Source: Actinomycetota bacterium (GTDB lineage Bacteria > Actinomycetota > Geothermincolia > Geothermincolales > RBG-13-55-18). From it: a stretch of 64,000 nt of DNA. A program made the translations under genes and the position numbers. The DNA lies in the NCBI GenBank assembly GCA_013178005.1, contig JABLXL010000001.1, positions 81,385-145,384 of the forward strand, read 5' to 3'. This document shows, in pieces, positions 29,216-39,447 of this stretch. A model generated the notes under the pieces. It made no database searches, was not told the DNA's origin, and was given only the letters and a program-made list of their open reading frames with translations. How positions within the stretch are numbered: the stretch's first letter is position 1; each line of letters begins with the position of its first letter.

Positions 29216-30761
29216 GAGGGGTTTGGATATAGATATAGAGGTCCATGGATCCTGCTCCTCGACGAGGGAGGAGATGGCAAAGGCCTTCGCCTCGTCGGGA
29301 CCTAAGGGGATAAGCGAACTCGGAGGAGAGTTTGTCGCGGTTGTCAGGTCCAAAGACGAGGAATGGATCATAAGCTCGCCCGGCGGGATATTCCCCTATT
29401 TTTACACGCGGCGCGATGGCGGGATCGTACATGGAAAAACCGTGTTTGAGGTTATGAAAAGGGCAGGTTATTCCTGGTCGTGGAATTGGTCTGCCTTGGG
29501 GGACTTGTTGGCGGCTGACTACATCATAGGGGGTGGCACCCTACACAGCATGATAGAAAGGGTCCCGCCTGGCTGTATACTCGATCTCAGAAGTCCAGGG
29601 AAGGAAATACGCGCTCACGGCACCTGGTGCGATTCTCCCTCTCGCAAGCATGCTTCTCCAAGCGTGGCTTTGGACATCTTCAACGAAGAAGTGAGAAGAA
29701 ACGCTGCCGGCAGGTGCGCCCTATCGCTCTCAGGCGGCCTGGATTCGCGGGCCATCCTCAGTTCCCTTCTGCGTTTTGGTGCGCGGCCATTGCTGTACAC
29801 CATGGGCGACGCTATGAGCACGGATGTCAGGATCGCGCGTGAAATCTCCGACATGATCGGGCTGGACCTGGAGGAAATCCGTTTATCGCCCGATGATTAT
29901 CTCGAAGACGGAGAGCGCATCGTCGAATTGACTGGAGGCGCGAAAACAGCTCGTCACTGGCATACGTACATATTTGCCAAAAGGACCGGTTTGCCTAGAG
30001 ATGTGCCGCTTTTCGTGGGATCGAATGGGGGCTTTGCGAGAGACACTTTTATGGATTATGGGATGTTCGTGCGTTTCTTGAACCTTCCCGCTCGATCGCT
30101 TCAGACCGTCTATTGGAAGTGGAAAACAAAGCCCCCTTTTTCCAGGCGCGAGATCTCGACCGGACTCACCCAAGAGTTGGCCCGTGAATTGGAACCATCC
30201 ACGAGAAAGAAGGGGATGGAAGAGATGACTGCCGGCAGCCCCAAGAGGCTCCTTGATGCCCTGCAGCACCAGTTCTACACCTTGAGGTTGCGCAATTTCA
30301 TAGGCTACGGTTTACAGATGTATTCTGAGCATGTTGCATGGTGCAGCCCCTTTCTAAGCAAGAAGTGGATAAGCGAGGTTCGGGGTCTCCCGCATAGCTG
30401 GATGCTGGGCTCCAACTGGCACAGATATTGCATACATTCTAATTATCCCAAGTTAATGGAGGTTGTGGAAACCAATTATCTTGAGCCGCCGGCTTCTCGC
30501 GCTCCTTTTGTCTATCGCAAACCGAGGTTAATAAAAGGTTTGCCCAGAGTGCCTTATGTTGATTACTCAAAATGGTTTGCGGATTCCGCCATGCATGAAT
30601 ATCTTAGGGAAGAGATAAGGAATATCGACGACTTAATGGACGAGAAGCTCGCTACCGCGCTGCTTGACGAGCATTACAGGAGAAGGAACAGAACGCAGGC
30701 GCTTTCCTGGATGCTGTGCATGTGTTTTCTCAAGAAGGTCATTGCGGCAAAAGGTGCTTGA
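29208..30761 (+). CDS. Asparagine synthase-related protein (ATP-PPase domain intact, degenerate GATase domain)
   Basis: ALSLSGGLDSRAILSSLLRFG (SGGxDS P-loop); ISELGGEFVAVVRSKDEEWIISSP...GIFPYFYTR typical of the N-terminal domain; starts MNKRG, no Cys2. Confidence 0.82.
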   Translation: MNKRGLDIDIEVHGSCSSTREEMAKAFASSGPKGISELGGEFVAVVRSKDEEWIISSPGGIFPYFYTRRDGGIVHGKTVFEVMKRAGYSWSWNWSALGDLLAADYIIGGGTLHSMIERVPPGCILDLRSPGKEIRAHGTWCDSPSRKHASPSVALDIFNEEVRRNAAGRCALSLSGGLDSRAILSSLLRFGARPLLYTMGDAMSTDVRIAREISDMIGLDLEEIRLSPDDYLEDGERIVELTGGAKTARHWHTYIFAKRTGLPRDVPLFVGSNGGFARDTFMDYGMFVRFLNLPARSLQTVYWKWKTKPPFSRREISTGLTQELARELEPSTRKKGMEEMTAGSPKRLLDALQHQFYTLRLRNFIGYGLQMYSEHVAWCSPFLSKKWISEVRGLPHSWMLGSNWHRYCIHSNYPKLMEVVETNYLEPPASRAPFVYRKPRLIKGLPRVPYVDYSKWFADSAMHEYLREEIRNIDDLMDEKLATALLDEHYRRRNRTQALSWMLCMCFLKKVIAAKGA

Positions 30762-30864
30762 AGGCGCTGTTGTTCTCACGAGGGCCATGTTCGACGTATC
30801 ACAGGGCGAGAGGATCAAGGCGATCTGATCGGGATGACAGCGTTGATGCGGATGGGTGAGTGTC

Positions 30865-31794
30865 ATGAAGGTATGTGCTGTTGTCCTGAATCATAACAAT
30901 TATCCTGACACCAGGGAGTGCATTGAATCGTTGCAGAGTTTGAATATCCCTCCCATGGTGCATTTTTCCATCCTCCTCGTCGATAGCGGGTCGCGTGATG
31001 GGTCACCCGAGGCGTTGCAGTCTGAGTTTCCGCACCTCGCGTGCATCGTCAGCAAGGAGAATCTGGGGTACGCTGGCGGCAATAACCTCGGTATAGAATC
31101 CGCATTGCGGGAGGGGGCGGATTGGATATGGCTGTTGAACAATGATACCGTGGTTCATCCTGACGCGCTGGCCCACCTTGTAAGCGCGGCGAAAAGGACC
31201 AGCGAGGTGGGGATACTCGGATCAATCGTTTACGATTACGACGACAGAGGAAGAGTCCAGTTTGCGGGCGGTAAACTCAATAAATTGAGGGGAACGGGCC
31301 GCGGGCTGGATGCAGCTCACAATGGCGCATGCAAACTTGGGGGAGTCGTTGAATGTGATTTCGTGACGGGAGCGAGTTTACTGGCGAGAAAGAAGATGAT
31401 AGAGGATGTCGGGTTGCTGGACGAAGCGCTTTTCCTGTACCTGGAGGATCTCGACTGGGCGTTAAGGGCGAAAAAGCAAGGTTGGAAAGTGTTTTGTGTT
31501 CGAGATTCCGTTGTCTGGCACAAAGGAAACAGCACCTCCTCAAGGGTCAGGCCTCTCATTATCTATTATGTATCCAGGAATTCCCTTTATATATGCAAGA
31601 AGCACTTTCCGCTATGTTTTCCGGCGGTCCTGTTTAACTGCATAAGGCTGAGGGTGTTCAATTTTCTGATCAAAGGAGTTTATAAAGGCTTCGAAAAGGA
31701 GGACTTCCTGTACGCGAGGATGGGCATGAAGGGGATCATTGATTTCTTCCAAGGGAAGATGGGTCGCTATCCAGGAAAACGGCCTACGGCCTAG
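30865..31794 (+). CDS. Glycosyltransferase family 2
   Basis: VCAVVLNHNNYPDTRECIESLQSLN...SILLVDSGSRDGSPEALQ...WIWLLNNDTVV...LLDEALFLYLEDLDWALRAKKQG. Confidence 0.92.
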   Translation: MKVCAVVLNHNNYPDTRECIESLQSLNIPPMVHFSILLVDSGSRDGSPEALQSEFPHLACIVSKENLGYAGGNNLGIESALREGADWIWLLNNDTVVHPDALAHLVSAAKRTSEVGILGSIVYDYDDRGRVQFAGGKLNKLRGTGRGLDAAHNGACKLGGVVECDFVTGASLLARKKMIEDVGLLDEALFLYLEDLDWALRAKKQGWKVFCVRDSVVWHKGNSTSSRVRPLIIYYVSRNSLYICKKHFPLCFPAVLFNCIRLRVFNFLIKGVYKGFEKEDFLYARMGMKGIIDFFQGKMGRYPGKRPTA

Positions 31795-33034
31795 TTCGGG
31801 GATCACCATCCTGGGTTCTTCGCGTGCTGAGGACTTGTCGGAAATATTCCAGAAGCGCATCGCCACTCTTTTCCCATGACCATTTTTCCCGCACCATCCG
31901 CACGCCCTGCATGCCCATCCGCCGAGAGAGATCTGGATTGGAGAGCAATCTACTCACAGCGAGCGAGAACAGGCCTGGATCTCTTTCCACCAGAAATCCC
32001 GTGACCCCGTCCTCGATTGTTTCCACGAGGCCTCCTTCTCGAACGCCCACCACCGGAGTTCCACAAGCCATTGACTCAAGGGGGACGAAGCCGAATGGCT
32101 CCTTGTAGGGAGCGAAGGCAACCAGGCGCGCCTGATTATACAACAGGCGAAGCCTTTCATCGGGAATGTCAACGAGGACCTCCACTTCCACCTCTTTTTC
32201 ATGGGCGGCGCGGAGAACAAGATCGCGTTCCCCTCTCCCTATGCTGTCCGCGACAATAAGTAGACGAGGCCTGTTTTCGGGTGAAAGCAATGCAAGGGAG
32301 TCGATGACAAACCTGTGCCCCTTATGAGGGCGAAGAGAGCCCACGGACAACACGAAATCCTGCTTTTCGACGCCCCTCATGGGATGGAACATGTCGGTGT
32401 TTATTCCCAAATAGCAGACGTCCGCACGAATTCCATACGCGTTGTAGATGCGTTCCTGGGAGAAGCGGGAGTTGGCAAGAACCATGCTGGCGTGATGCGC
32501 GTTGCGTGAGTCCATGCGGCGAAAAAGCTCGATGTGGAGGCGACGTATTAAGGAAACCTTTGGCGTCAAGCCTTCCATGGTGAATTCGTCATAAGCAGCC
32601 CTATAAGGTTCATGCATGAAGTATACGGAGGGAATTTTCAGATACCTGAGGATAAAAGGACTCTGAATAAACTGTGAATGATGGATGAAGGCCAAATCAT
32701 ATCCTTTGTCATTGATGGACTCCGCAATCTTTTTCTGGCCTTCCATGTTGTCAAGGATGGCTTTGATGAACACACTCAATCTTTTCAGCGCGCCTCGCTT
32801 GGCGCCCGGCGGAAGAAGGTAATCCCGGCTAGCGGGGAAGACCATTTTTTCACGCAGCACTTCATCCAGGGGCAGAAACTCCTCGTTCGCGGTTGCCGGC
32901 AAGTACGCGTCGAGGATTATGCCGCGGCGGCTTAGATTTCTGCAGTATTCGAACAGGCATCGCTTCGCGCCCCCGGATGGAAGATCATGAAATATCGCTA
33001 TCCGCAATTCTTCTTTCATTGGTTGTAATGGCAC
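31784..33034 (-). CDS. Glycosyltransferase family 4
   Basis: RIAIFHDLPSGGAKRCLFEYCRNL...FVLSVGSLRPHKGHRFVIDSLALL...EPFGFVPLESMACGTPVVGVREGGLVETI. Confidence 0.9.
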   Translation of the reverse strand: MPLQPMKEELRIAIFHDLPSGGAKRCLFEYCRNLSRRGIILDAYLPATANEEFLPLDEVLREKMVFPASRDYLLPPGAKRGALKRLSVFIKAILDNMEGQKKIAESINDKGYDLAFIHHSQFIQSPFILRYLKIPSVYFMHEPYRAAYDEFTMEGLTPKVSLIRRLHIELFRRMDSRNAHHASMVLANSRFSQERIYNAYGIRADVCYLGINTDMFHPMRGVEKQDFVLSVGSLRPHKGHRFVIDSLALLSPENRPRLLIVADSIGRGERDLVLRAAHEKEVEVEVLVDIPDERLRLLYNQARLVAFAPYKEPFGFVPLESMACGTPVVGVREGGLVETIEDGVTGFLVERDPGLFSLAVSRLLSNPDLSRRMGMQGVRMVREKWSWEKSGDALLEYFRQVLSTRRTQDGDPRTRP

Positions 33035-34304
33035 CTTTCTTGAACCCGATGTCTTCTAATAAAGCCCACAGGCTGCTTTTCGTCCTCTCCGCGCTGAAAT
33101 GCCTCTCGATCTTTTTTCTTCCCTCCTCGCCCATGCTGCGGCAGAGATCCCGATCGCGCCATAACCTTACCATTCCTTCCGCGAAGCCCGCAGCATCTTC
33201 CGCGACCCAGCCGCTTATACCATGCTCTAGAGGCGTAGCCTCGGCCGCCCTCCGCAGGGCGACCACCGGCAGGCCGTTTGCCATCGCCTCAACGATCTTG
33301 ATTTGCTGTCCGGTTCCACCGAAAATGGGGCAAACCACGAATCCGGCATCAGCGTATAGAGTTCTCATGTCGTTTATATGGCCCGCAAGCTCGATCCCCG
33401 TCGCCGGTTGGACCTGTTCGCAGCACGATCCCGTGACCACGATCAAAGGGTTCTCCATTACCTGCCGGACAAGGGGAAGCACCTTGCGGACGAGGTAAAC
33501 GTATCCTTGCACATTGAAAGGGTTGGGGCCTGTGGGGAAAAGGGCTGGGCCTTTATAGGTGTTCCGCATGGGATAGGTTTTCATGGTGACAGGTAGAGTT
33601 ATGGTTTTCGTCCTGGTGGTACGATCATTGATCAACTCCGCCTCGTGAGAGGTGATGCAAAGCGTATAGTCAAAGCGGTCGAAAATCCGCATCTCGTTTT
33701 CCAATTCGGGGAAGTTGAGCCCCGAGAAAAAGTCCTCTGTTACAACTGCCTCCTCAACATCTTCCGCATCGATTGGGGTTGGAGGAAGATGTTGCATGAT
33801 GGCTCTTCTCATCACCCTGTTGATGGACAGGATATCATGGTAGTCGATGACTTTGATGCTTCGCCGGCATCCTTTGCCGGCGAGCGCTCCCCAGTAAGCA
33901 TAATTAATCAGGACTATATCGGGTCTGATGCGGTGAACAAGTCGCGAGAACCAGCGTCGGAGGCCGGGCGGAGTGTAGTAGATGGAATCCAGGGGGATAG
34001 GCCTTTTCAGCTTTTTATAAGATCGCGACATCAGCACTTGCACTTTTAAGTCATGCCAGCTTGGTTCGTGGACCAGGACATCGCTGAGGCCTGCCTTGAG
34101 AAGCTCATTTCTCGCGTCCGTGTTCCAGGTTGTTTCCGAAAACAGGGTGCTACTGCAGAAAAACACCTTGCACCCGAGATCCCGCAGCCCTTCGATGATC
34201 TGCATGCAGCGGTGGTGTGCGCCGGTACGCGGTGGGTATGGGTTATGGGGGAAAAAATCCAGCACCACTGGAGAAATTTTAGCGGTTTCGTGGTTGTTAG
34301 CCAT
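32985..34304 (-). CDS. Glycosyltransferase family 4
   Basis: FFPHNPYPPRTGAHHRCMQIIEGLRDLG...GFVVCPIFGGTGQQIKIVEAMANGLPVVALRRAAEATPL. Confidence 0.88.
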   Translation of the reverse strand: MANNHETAKISPVVLDFFPHNPYPPRTGAHHRCMQIIEGLRDLGCKVFFCSSTLFSETTWNTDARNELLKAGLSDVLVHEPSWHDLKVQVLMSRSYKKLKRPIPLDSIYYTPPGLRRWFSRLVHRIRPDIVLINYAYWGALAGKGCRRSIKVIDYHDILSINRVMRRAIMQHLPPTPIDAEDVEEAVVTEDFFSGLNFPELENEMRIFDRFDYTLCITSHEAELINDRTTRTKTITLPVTMKTYPMRNTYKGPALFPTGPNPFNVQGYVYLVRKVLPLVRQVMENPLIVVTGSCCEQVQPATGIELAGHINDMRTLYADAGFVVCPIFGGTGQQIKIVEAMANGLPVVALRRAAEATPLEHGISGWVAEDAAGFAEGMVRLWRDRDLCRSMGEEGRKKIERHFSAERTKSSLWALLEDIGFKKGAITTNERRIADSDIS

Positions 34305-34319
34305 CGTGAAATCCGCCGC

Positions 34320-35663
34320 TCATACCGTTCTCTTCGCTGAGCTTGCGAGTGCAATGGCGTCCTCGAACGCGTCAAGATATCGAGAAGCCATTTTATCCCA
34401 GGAATATGATTCGTGGACAAGCTGTGCCGCTTGTCCGGCTTTCCTGAGAGCTCCTTCTCGATCTTCTATCACGCTTTGAATGCAATCCGCGAGTTCAATA
34501 GGATCCAAGGGATCAAAGGTGTACGCATTGCCATCGATTAAGGCGACCTGTTCCATAAACGGTTTGATTCTGGAGCATATCACAGGACACCGCGAACGGT
34601 TTGCTTCTATTATGGGGAAACTCCCCGCCTCGTAGAGGGACGAAACGACCAGGGCCGCGGCTTCTCGATATAGGCATTCCAGATCGAGGTCATCAACGAA
34701 GCCAAGGCCTCGAAAATCTTCGCCCGCATAAACGCCCGCCTCTTCCGCGACCTGTAACAGCCTTTGGACATCGGGATCCACAGCGTTTCTTGCGGGTTGT
34801 TCCAGGCGATCGGTGTTGGGGCCCACGAGAAGAAGGCTTACCTTCAAGCCCCTCTTTTTAAGCTCGCCGATCGCTTTAATAATAACCTGCTGATTCTTGT
34901 GCTCGAAAATCCAACCGACGTTGATTACAAACCTTTCCGGCAAGTCAAACTTTTCCCTGCACCTTGAGAGATCGGAGGGTGTTGGGTGCATTTCCGTATG
35001 CGGAATTCCCGGTCGAATAACTCTTATTTTCTCCGCGGCATTAGGGAAATAGGATTTTACTTCATCGGCGATGAAGTCGCTTGATACGATGATAATTGCA
35101 CTGGATTCGATGAAATCGCCCACGTCTTTTTGCATGCGTCTGAAATAACGATGGGGAGCACGATCAAAGTGCCAGAAACCAAAATCGTGCAAGGTGATCA
35201 CCATGGGTATCTCCAAACGCGGGCGACCGATGTGGTAGGGGAAAGGGAAATATACTACGTCGGCAGGATTTCGGGCAAGATAGCTTTCAATCAGATTTTT
35301 CCTGTTGCCCATGGTCTCTCGCACAATCCACGGACCGTGCTTTCTTATCGTTTCGCCGGTCAGGCGCCTGATTTTACGTGTTCCCGGGAATCCGTCGACG
35401 GGGAAAAAAATCCTATCGAGGATAGGTGAACGGGTCTTGACCGGGAAGTATACGACGTCTATCCGGTCGGATTCCAGGCGTGAAGGCCATGATATGAACT
35501 GACCCGCGGTGTTTCTTCGCGTAAGGTAGAGCGAAGCTGACCAATCGTAAAACCTTTCCTGCCGCGGAAGCGCGTGTACAAGACCGGAGAGATATTTTTC
35601 CACTCCGGCCGCGCTCAAGGAATGATCTATTATCGCCAGTCTTTTCAAATCAGCGCCTGTCAT
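34320..35663 (-). CDS. Glycosyltransferase family 4
   Basis: VEKYLSGLVHALPRQ...MVITLHDFGFWHFDRAPHRYF...FVINVGWIFEHKNQQVIIKAI...AALVVSSLYEAGSFPIIEANRSRCPVICSRI. Confidence 0.88.
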   Translation of the reverse strand: MTGADLKRLAIIDHSLSAAGVEKYLSGLVHALPRQERFYDWSASLYLTRRNTAGQFISWPSRLESDRIDVVYFPVKTRSPILDRIFFPVDGFPGTRKIRRLTGETIRKHGPWIVRETMGNRKNLIESYLARNPADVVYFPFPYHIGRPRLEIPMVITLHDFGFWHFDRAPHRYFRRMQKDVGDFIESSAIIIVSSDFIADEVKSYFPNAAEKIRVIRPGIPHTEMHPTPSDLSRCREKFDLPERFVINVGWIFEHKNQQVIIKAIGELKKRGLKVSLLLVGPNTDRLEQPARNAVDPDVQRLLQVAEEAGVYAGEDFRGLGFVDDLDLECLYREAAALVVSSLYEAGSFPIIEANRSRCPVICSRIKPFMEQVALIDGNAYTFDPLDPIELADCIQSVIEDREGALRKAGQAAQLVHESYSWDKMASRYLDAFEDAIALASSAKRTV

Positions 35664-36789
35664 GCGGTTTATTCTGAAAATACTCGATGATACTGTTGCA
35701 GATGAAGTCGACGAGTTCCAGCTCCAAATCAGGCCAACTCGGCAAATTGATGCCCCGGCGGCTCAGGCTTTCCGCCACGGGGAAGCGTTGAAACCGAGAA
35801 GCATACATAGGCATGGTGTGAATCGGGTTGAAGAAAGGCCTCGTCTCCACGCCCTTCTTTGCAAGGTGGTCTCTCAAGGGATCCCGGTCCGTATGGTCAT
35901 CGAGAAGGATCGAAACCATCCAGTAGGAGTGCCTGACGCCATCGGGCTCGCTCTGCAGGGTCAAGGGGAGCCCCTCCAGTCTCTCTCGATAGCGTTCAGC
36001 GATCTTTCGCTTACGTTCCAGGAAGGTTTCCACTCTTTCAAGCTGGGCAAGGCCTATTGCGGCACATATGTTCGTCATCCTGTAGTTGTAACCCACGATA
36101 TCGTGCCAATATTCTCTGTACTTGGCCAGGCCTTGGCCGCGGAAACGGGTCACCCGCTCATAGAGTGTCTCGTCGTTCGTGACCACCATGCCTCCCTCGC
36201 CGGTGGTAATGGTCTTGTTGCCGAAAAAACTGAAAGCGGCGATGTCTCCGAAGCCGCCTACATGTTTTCCTTTATATAGTGTGCCGATGCCCTCCGCGCA
36301 ATCCTCGACGAGGAAAAGCGAATTCTCAGAAGCAATGGTCGTAAGTGCGTCCATGTCACAAGCCCCCCCATATAAATGGACGGCCATTATCGCTTTTGTG
36401 TTCGCCGTTATCCTCCTCGCGATATCGTTGGGGTCGATCTGCCAGTCGCTTTCCCTGCTGTCGGCGAAAACCGGTGTGGCACCGGTATAGGTAACGCAGT
36501 TGGCGGAAGATATATAGGTCAACGTCGGGATGATGACCTCATCGCCGGGTCCCACCCCCAACGCCAGCATGCACAGGTGGAGAGCGATGGTGCCGTTTGG
36601 AACGCCCGCAGCGTAGTGGGCACCCACATAACGCGCGAATTCATGTTCGAAAAGCCCGATGAATTTTCCCCTGGAGGAAATCCAGCTCGAATCGATACAC
36701 TCAAGGACATATTCCCGCTCTTTCCCATCAAGAGAGGGCTTATAGACAGGTATCGATATTTGATTCTGGCGCACGCCTTGTTCCATCAC
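35650..36789 (-). CDS. DegT/DnrJ/EryC1/StrS aminotransferase, perosamine synthetase-like
   Basis: IPVYKPSLDGKEREYVLECIDSSWISSRGKFIGLFEHEFARYVG...GTIALHLCMLALGVGPGDEVIIPTLTYISSANCV...VEDCAEGIGTLYKGKHVGGFGDIAAFSFFGNKTITTGEGG. Confidence 0.93.
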   Translation of the reverse strand: MMEQGVRQNQISIPVYKPSLDGKEREYVLECIDSSWISSRGKFIGLFEHEFARYVGAHYAAGVPNGTIALHLCMLALGVGPGDEVIIPTLTYISSANCVTYTGATPVFADSRESDWQIDPNDIARRITANTKAIMAVHLYGGACDMDALTTIASENSLFLVEDCAEGIGTLYKGKHVGGFGDIAAFSFFGNKTITTGEGGMVVTNDETLYERVTRFRGQGLAKYREYWHDIVGYNYRMTNICAAIGLAQLERVETFLERKRKIAERYRERLEGLPLTLQSEPDGVRHSYWMVSILLDDHTDRDPLRDHLAKKGVETRPFFNPIHTMPMYASRFQRFPVAESLSRRGINLPSWPDLELELVDFICNSIIEYFQNKPHDRR

Positions 36790-36863
36790 CTTGTTCCTTC
36801 AGCCCAATTGCCATGTCCCGTCGCTTTATTATAGCGGAGCATGAAGTCAGCCATGCAATACTA

Positions 36864-38192
36864 TCACTGACACACAGGCTTAGGACTCGTGCGCTGATTC
36901 GCCGCCAGCATGAACCTCTCGGCGTATTCGAGGGCCCAATGCCGCCAGGCCTTATCAAAGGATGCGGAAAGAACGCGCTGGTTCTCGGCCGCCTCGACCT
37001 CGAGCTCGGGCAGGTTTTCAATAGCGTTTATGACGGTCTCACTGATGGATTCGACGGATCCTGGATCGAAGGTCGTCACCTTGCAGCCGGCGTTTTCCAT
37101 CTGCTCGTTTATCTGGGGGATATCGGAACACAGGACGGGTTTACCCATAAGGATCGCCTCAACGGCAGGTCCGCTCCCTCCTCCCTCGTAAAGGGTGGGG
37201 ATAGCGACGAACATGCAATTTTCGTAGAGGACGGCGAGGGTGCGCTCATCCACTCTATCCGTGAATACCACCTTGTCCTTGAGATCGAGTGCATCGATCA
37301 GCGCATGTATGGCTGCCCAATTTGGACTTTTAGAGGTGCAGACGAGCATCGGGCATCTCTCGCCTAGCGCATTCCTGATCTCCTTCCAGGCCAGGATCAA
37401 CCTGATATGGTTCTTATGAGTGATGGTGGAGGAGCCCGGGTAAAAGACATACGGACATCCTATCCCATAGCGTTCGAGGACCTCGTCGCCTCCCTTCTGG
37501 GTCGTGACATTGACCCAGTCCGTGGGATTCAACAATGGCGGGCAAGCGATGACGTCGATTTTATCGGCCTGAATACCAAGATGTTCGATTATCGCTTTTT
37601 TCTGAAAATTGCTATGCGTTATGATCTTCGCGCATCGTGTGGCGAAAGGCACGAACTCCTCCCAGAAACGCTTGAGCGAATAAGGAGGCCAATCATTTGG
37701 GAAAAACACGGGATGGATGTCATGGATCGTCATAACCAGGGGGATACCGAGGTCGCCGAGATTGACCATAGGCGAAAGATGTCTGGTGTATGCTCCTAGC
37801 AGAAAATGGGGCACCCAGATGACGTCAAGATCGCTCAATGAGCTCCACAATGCTTTGAGATTGCCGCAGGCTGTTTTCATTGACTGGGTTGGTATATGGC
37901 TGGAGATACGCTGGCGCGCCGCGTCGACCTGGCTCATGGTCAGATAACGCCCCAGGACAGATCCGAATATCCTGATGAAACGCCTGTCATCCCAAAACCT
38001 GACCCTGAGGTTGCCCGACTCTATGGATTTGAGTTGATGGAAGCTTTGGCTGCTTACTATTTCGAAATGCCAATCGGGCATCGCCAGCGCCAACTCCTGT
38101 AGCCCGTGGTAAAGGAAATAGCCTAAGCCGGCGCCGGTGCCGTTGATTCCCTCGCCGGAGATCGCTATTTTCACCTTTTCACCCCCATTCAA
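36864..38192 (-). CDS. Glycosyltransferase family 4
   Basis: PLVMTIHDIHPVFFP...YVFYPGSSTITHKNHIRLILAWKEI...MFVAIPTLYEGGGSGPAVEAILMGKPVLCSDIPQINE. Confidence 0.9.
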   Translation of the reverse strand: MNGGEKVKIAISGEGINGTGAGLGYFLYHGLQELALAMPDWHFEIVSSQSFHQLKSIESGNLRVRFWDDRRFIRIFGSVLGRYLTMSQVDAARQRISSHIPTQSMKTACGNLKALWSSLSDLDVIWVPHFLLGAYTRHLSPMVNLGDLGIPLVMTIHDIHPVFFPNDWPPYSLKRFWEEFVPFATRCAKIITHSNFQKKAIIEHLGIQADKIDVIACPPLLNPTDWVNVTTQKGGDEVLERYGIGCPYVFYPGSSTITHKNHIRLILAWKEIRNALGERCPMLVCTSKSPNWAAIHALIDALDLKDKVVFTDRVDERTLAVLYENCMFVAIPTLYEGGGSGPAVEAILMGKPVLCSDIPQINEQMENAGCKVTTFDPGSVESISETVINAIENLPELEVEAAENQRVLSASFDKAWRHWALEYAERFMLAANQRTSPKPVCQ

Positions 38193-39436
38193 GTGATCTT
38201 AGTGACGCTCCATGTCTGCCTGGTCCTTACGAAGGATTCGTATCTGCCACGGCCTGGCTTCTCCCCAGCGATTATCAAGGGTACATCCACGCTATCCTCG
38301 ACAAGCTGTTCGCCGTTTACCATGGCGACCAGCCTGAATCTCATGTTGTACGTGTCAGGCAAAAGGGGCAAATCCGTTATGGTTATCTCTATGTTCGTCT
38401 TCCCGGGCTCAACGCTGATTTCATGTCCGTCAAAGTCATTACGTATATGCACCAGGCGGGTTCCCACAACCGAGAGGATCTCCAAGTTGACCCAGACCTC
38501 ATCCAGTGCCTTGGCGGCCTCGATCTGGAGGCCGCAGACAAGCGATTTCGCTTGCTCATATACAACGCCCTGGCCAGCCAAATCCGCTTGGGGGAAGTAC
38601 GTGCGCTCGATCCAGACGTCCTTGTGCTGTCGGGATAGATCTTCCGTCGAGGACCGAGAGATATACATTGAGATAGCCTCGTAAGACGGGCCGTCGAACA
38701 CGAGCTTGCCTCTTTCAAGGAGAATAGCTCTAGGGCAGAGCTCCTTCACCGCCGCCATGTTGTGACTCACGAAGAGCACCGTTTTGCCCTCTTTGATGAC
38801 GTCGCTCATCTTCGCGAGGCATTTTTTCTGGAAAGCGGTATCCCCCACCGCCAACACCTCGTCCACCAGGAGGATCTCCGGTTCCAGGTGCGCAGCGACC
38901 GAGAATGCCAGCCTCACCCTCATTCCGTCGGAGTAGTGTTTCATGGGAGTATCGAGAAACTTCTCGATACCCGAGAACTCGACGATTTCGTCGAATCTTC
39001 TCTTGACCTCCGACCGCTTCATTCCCAGGATCGACCCGTTGAGATAGATGTTCTCCCTGCCCGTCAGCTCGGGGTGTATGCCGGTCCCCACTTCCAGCAA
39101 GGCCCCAGCCCGTCCCCTGATCATCACCTGGCCTTCGCTGGGCTCCGTTATATGCGTCAATATCTTCAGGAGAGTCGACTTTCCCGCCCCATTGTGGCCG
39201 ATAATGCCCAGTATATCGCCCTTTACGAGCTCAAACCCGACTCCCCTCAGGGCCCAGATCTCCTCCTCGAGACGCGCCGCGCCGTGTGCTTTGCCCTGGA
39301 GGAGGTTCCATGCTTTCTGAGCGGGGGACTTAATGCCGCGGTATATAGCCTCTCTGAGGTTCATGGTGCCGGGTTTTATCTTTCCGATGTGGTACTTCTT
39401 GCCCAGCCCCTCGACCTTAACCGCTATATCCTTCAT
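38189..39436 (-). CDS. wzt: Polysaccharide ABC transporter ATP-binding protein with C-terminal Wzt-like domain
   Basis: GDILGIIGHNGAGKSTLLKILTHITEPSEGQV (Walker A), YSDGMRVRLAFSVAAHLEPEILLVDEVLAVGD (signature/Walker B), C-terminal substrate-binding extension. Confidence 0.93.
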   Translation of the reverse strand: MKDIAVKVEGLGKKYHIGKIKPGTMNLREAIYRGIKSPAQKAWNLLQGKAHGAARLEEEIWALRGVGFELVKGDILGIIGHNGAGKSTLLKILTHITEPSEGQVMIRGRAGALLEVGTGIHPELTGRENIYLNGSILGMKRSEVKRRFDEIVEFSGIEKFLDTPMKHYSDGMRVRLAFSVAAHLEPEILLVDEVLAVGDTAFQKKCLAKMSDVIKEGKTVLFVSHNMAAVKELCPRAILLERGKLVFDGPSYEAISMYISRSSTEDLSRQHKDVWIERTYFPQADLAGQGVVYEQAKSLVCGLQIEAAKALDEVWVNLEILSVVGTRLVHIRNDFDGHEISVEPGKTNIEITITDLPLLPDTYNMRFRLVAMVNGEQLVEDSVDVPLIIAGEKPGRGRYESFVRTRQTWSVTKIT

Positions 39437-39447
39437 GGCTCGACCCC

